This document shows positions 40,065-40,136 of a stretch of 40,136 nt of DNA, piece after piece. The translations under genes and the position numbers were made by a program. A model generated the notes under the pieces. The model did no database searches. It was given only the letters and a program-made list of their open reading frames with translations, and was not told the origin of the DNA. The stretch is taken from positions 1 to 40,136 of the forward strand of contig JAGWYG010000024.1 in assembly GCA_018969485.1 (NCBI GenBank). The letters run 5' to 3'. Positions within the stretch are counted from its first letter, which is position 1, and every line of letters begins with the position of its first letter. This DNA comes from Chloroflexota bacterium. GTDB taxonomy: Bacteria > Chloroflexota > Chloroflexia > Chloroflexales > Roseiflexaceae.

Positions 40065-40136
40065 GATCACGCGGCGAGCCTGACCAACTGCGGCGCCTGG
40101 CCCCCGATCCCTGGCCGGACATCCCGCACCGTCTGG
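40045..40136 (+). repeat. Dispersed repeat, copy 3 (cut by window end)
   Basis: Begins GGGCGTTCGGCGGTTGTTGG, continues CACGCGGCGAGCCTGACCAA, then CTGCGGCGCCTGGC and CCCTGGCCGGACATCCCGCA, and ends in CGTCTGG at the window edge. It is collinear with the first half of copies 1 and 2. Confidence 0.8.

Larger units (their letters stand above)
39835..40136. other. Intergenic end region upstream of SARP-like regulator
   Basis: About 300 bp without a gene. A TATACT on the minus strand (39943-39948) is a possible -10 for the regulator. The rest is the two 20-base words at 39984 and 40045 and copy 3 of the dispersed repeat. Confidence 0.5.

Noticed and set aside
36481-40083. A 1200-codon open frame on the plus strand
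   Set aside because: It lies antisense to the BTAD-AAA-TPR regulator, whose domains are unmistakable. The translation is Arg/Ala/Gln/His-rich with no motifs, as expected for a GC-rich shadow frame.

Overview
This is a 40 kb stretch of GC-rich bacterial chromosome, densely coded, with 32 intact protein genes and one decayed transposase. The gene content suggests a member of the Chloroflexota (Chloroflexia-like). The clues are a membrane Ser/Thr kinase with a Thr-Pro-rich repeat tail, a LexA with a Gram-positive-type SOS box, an Rsm22-family protein, a large BTAD/AAA/TPR regulator and an M16C peptidase. The assignment is inferred from gene style, since no rRNA or other taxonomic marker is present. 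GTG starts are frequent (aroA, galE, ppc, the M20 peptidase, the C39-like protein and probably the response regulator).

Layout. 1-130: a 60-bp tandem repeat built on CTTCGTGG/CTTCGTGC words. 149-1841 (-): methyltransferase then lipoprotein esterase. 2203-7296 (+): CDP-alcohol phosphatidyltransferase, isoaspartyl peptidase/asparaginase, Gfo/Idh/MocA oxidoreductase, histidine kinase and response regulator. 7309-9792 (-): PknB-type kinase followed by Rsm22. Divergent from these, 9895-14263 (+): FHA/winged-helix regulator, aroA, galE and an SHMT-like PLP enzyme. 14250-16423 (-): C39-like cysteine peptidase translationally coupled to an amidase. 16513-16770: CACGAAG repeat array. 16849-17850 (+): class II dihydroorotase. 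17863-19074 (-): ArsB/NhaD-type permease. 19213-20686 (+): two tandem secreted paralogs of unknown function. 20770-22029 (-): M20 deacylase. 22144-23014: IS4 remnant and dispersed repeat. 23015-24283 (+): MFS transporter. 24285-28121 (-): PEP carboxylase and a 2-hydroxyacid dehydrogenase. 28122-28585: second copy of the dispersed repeat. 28586-29551 (-): another 2-hydroxyacid dehydrogenase, divergent from lexA (29701-30384, +). 30402-31115 (-): tyrosine phosphatase, divergent from an M16C peptidase (31281-34178, +). 34240-36683 (-): nucleotidyltransferase, flavin reductase-like, small membrane protein and YceI. 36805-39834 (-): BTAD-AAA-TPR regulator. 39835-40136: third copy of the dispersed repeat, running off the end.

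The most striking signals are regulatory. (1) The kinase/FHA intergenic region has a perfect 13-bp inverted repeat, each arm holding the same extended -10 (TGGTACAAT), so the two promoters point across each other and should exclude one another. (2) Between the tyrosine phosphatase and the M16C peptidase lie four GTTCA-type direct repeats at exact 11-bp spacing, closely resembling an actinobacterial PHO box and ending 10 bp upstream of an extended -10. (3) A perfect SOS box sits inside the spacer of the lexA promoter. (4) At least seven promoters share an extended -10 beginning TGGTA. Two dispersed repeat families, a tandem pair of secreted proteins with a W-x-T-x-P-D signature, and a kinase-Rsm22 operon also deserve a look. 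No CRISPR array, prophage, tRNA or rRNA gene was found.
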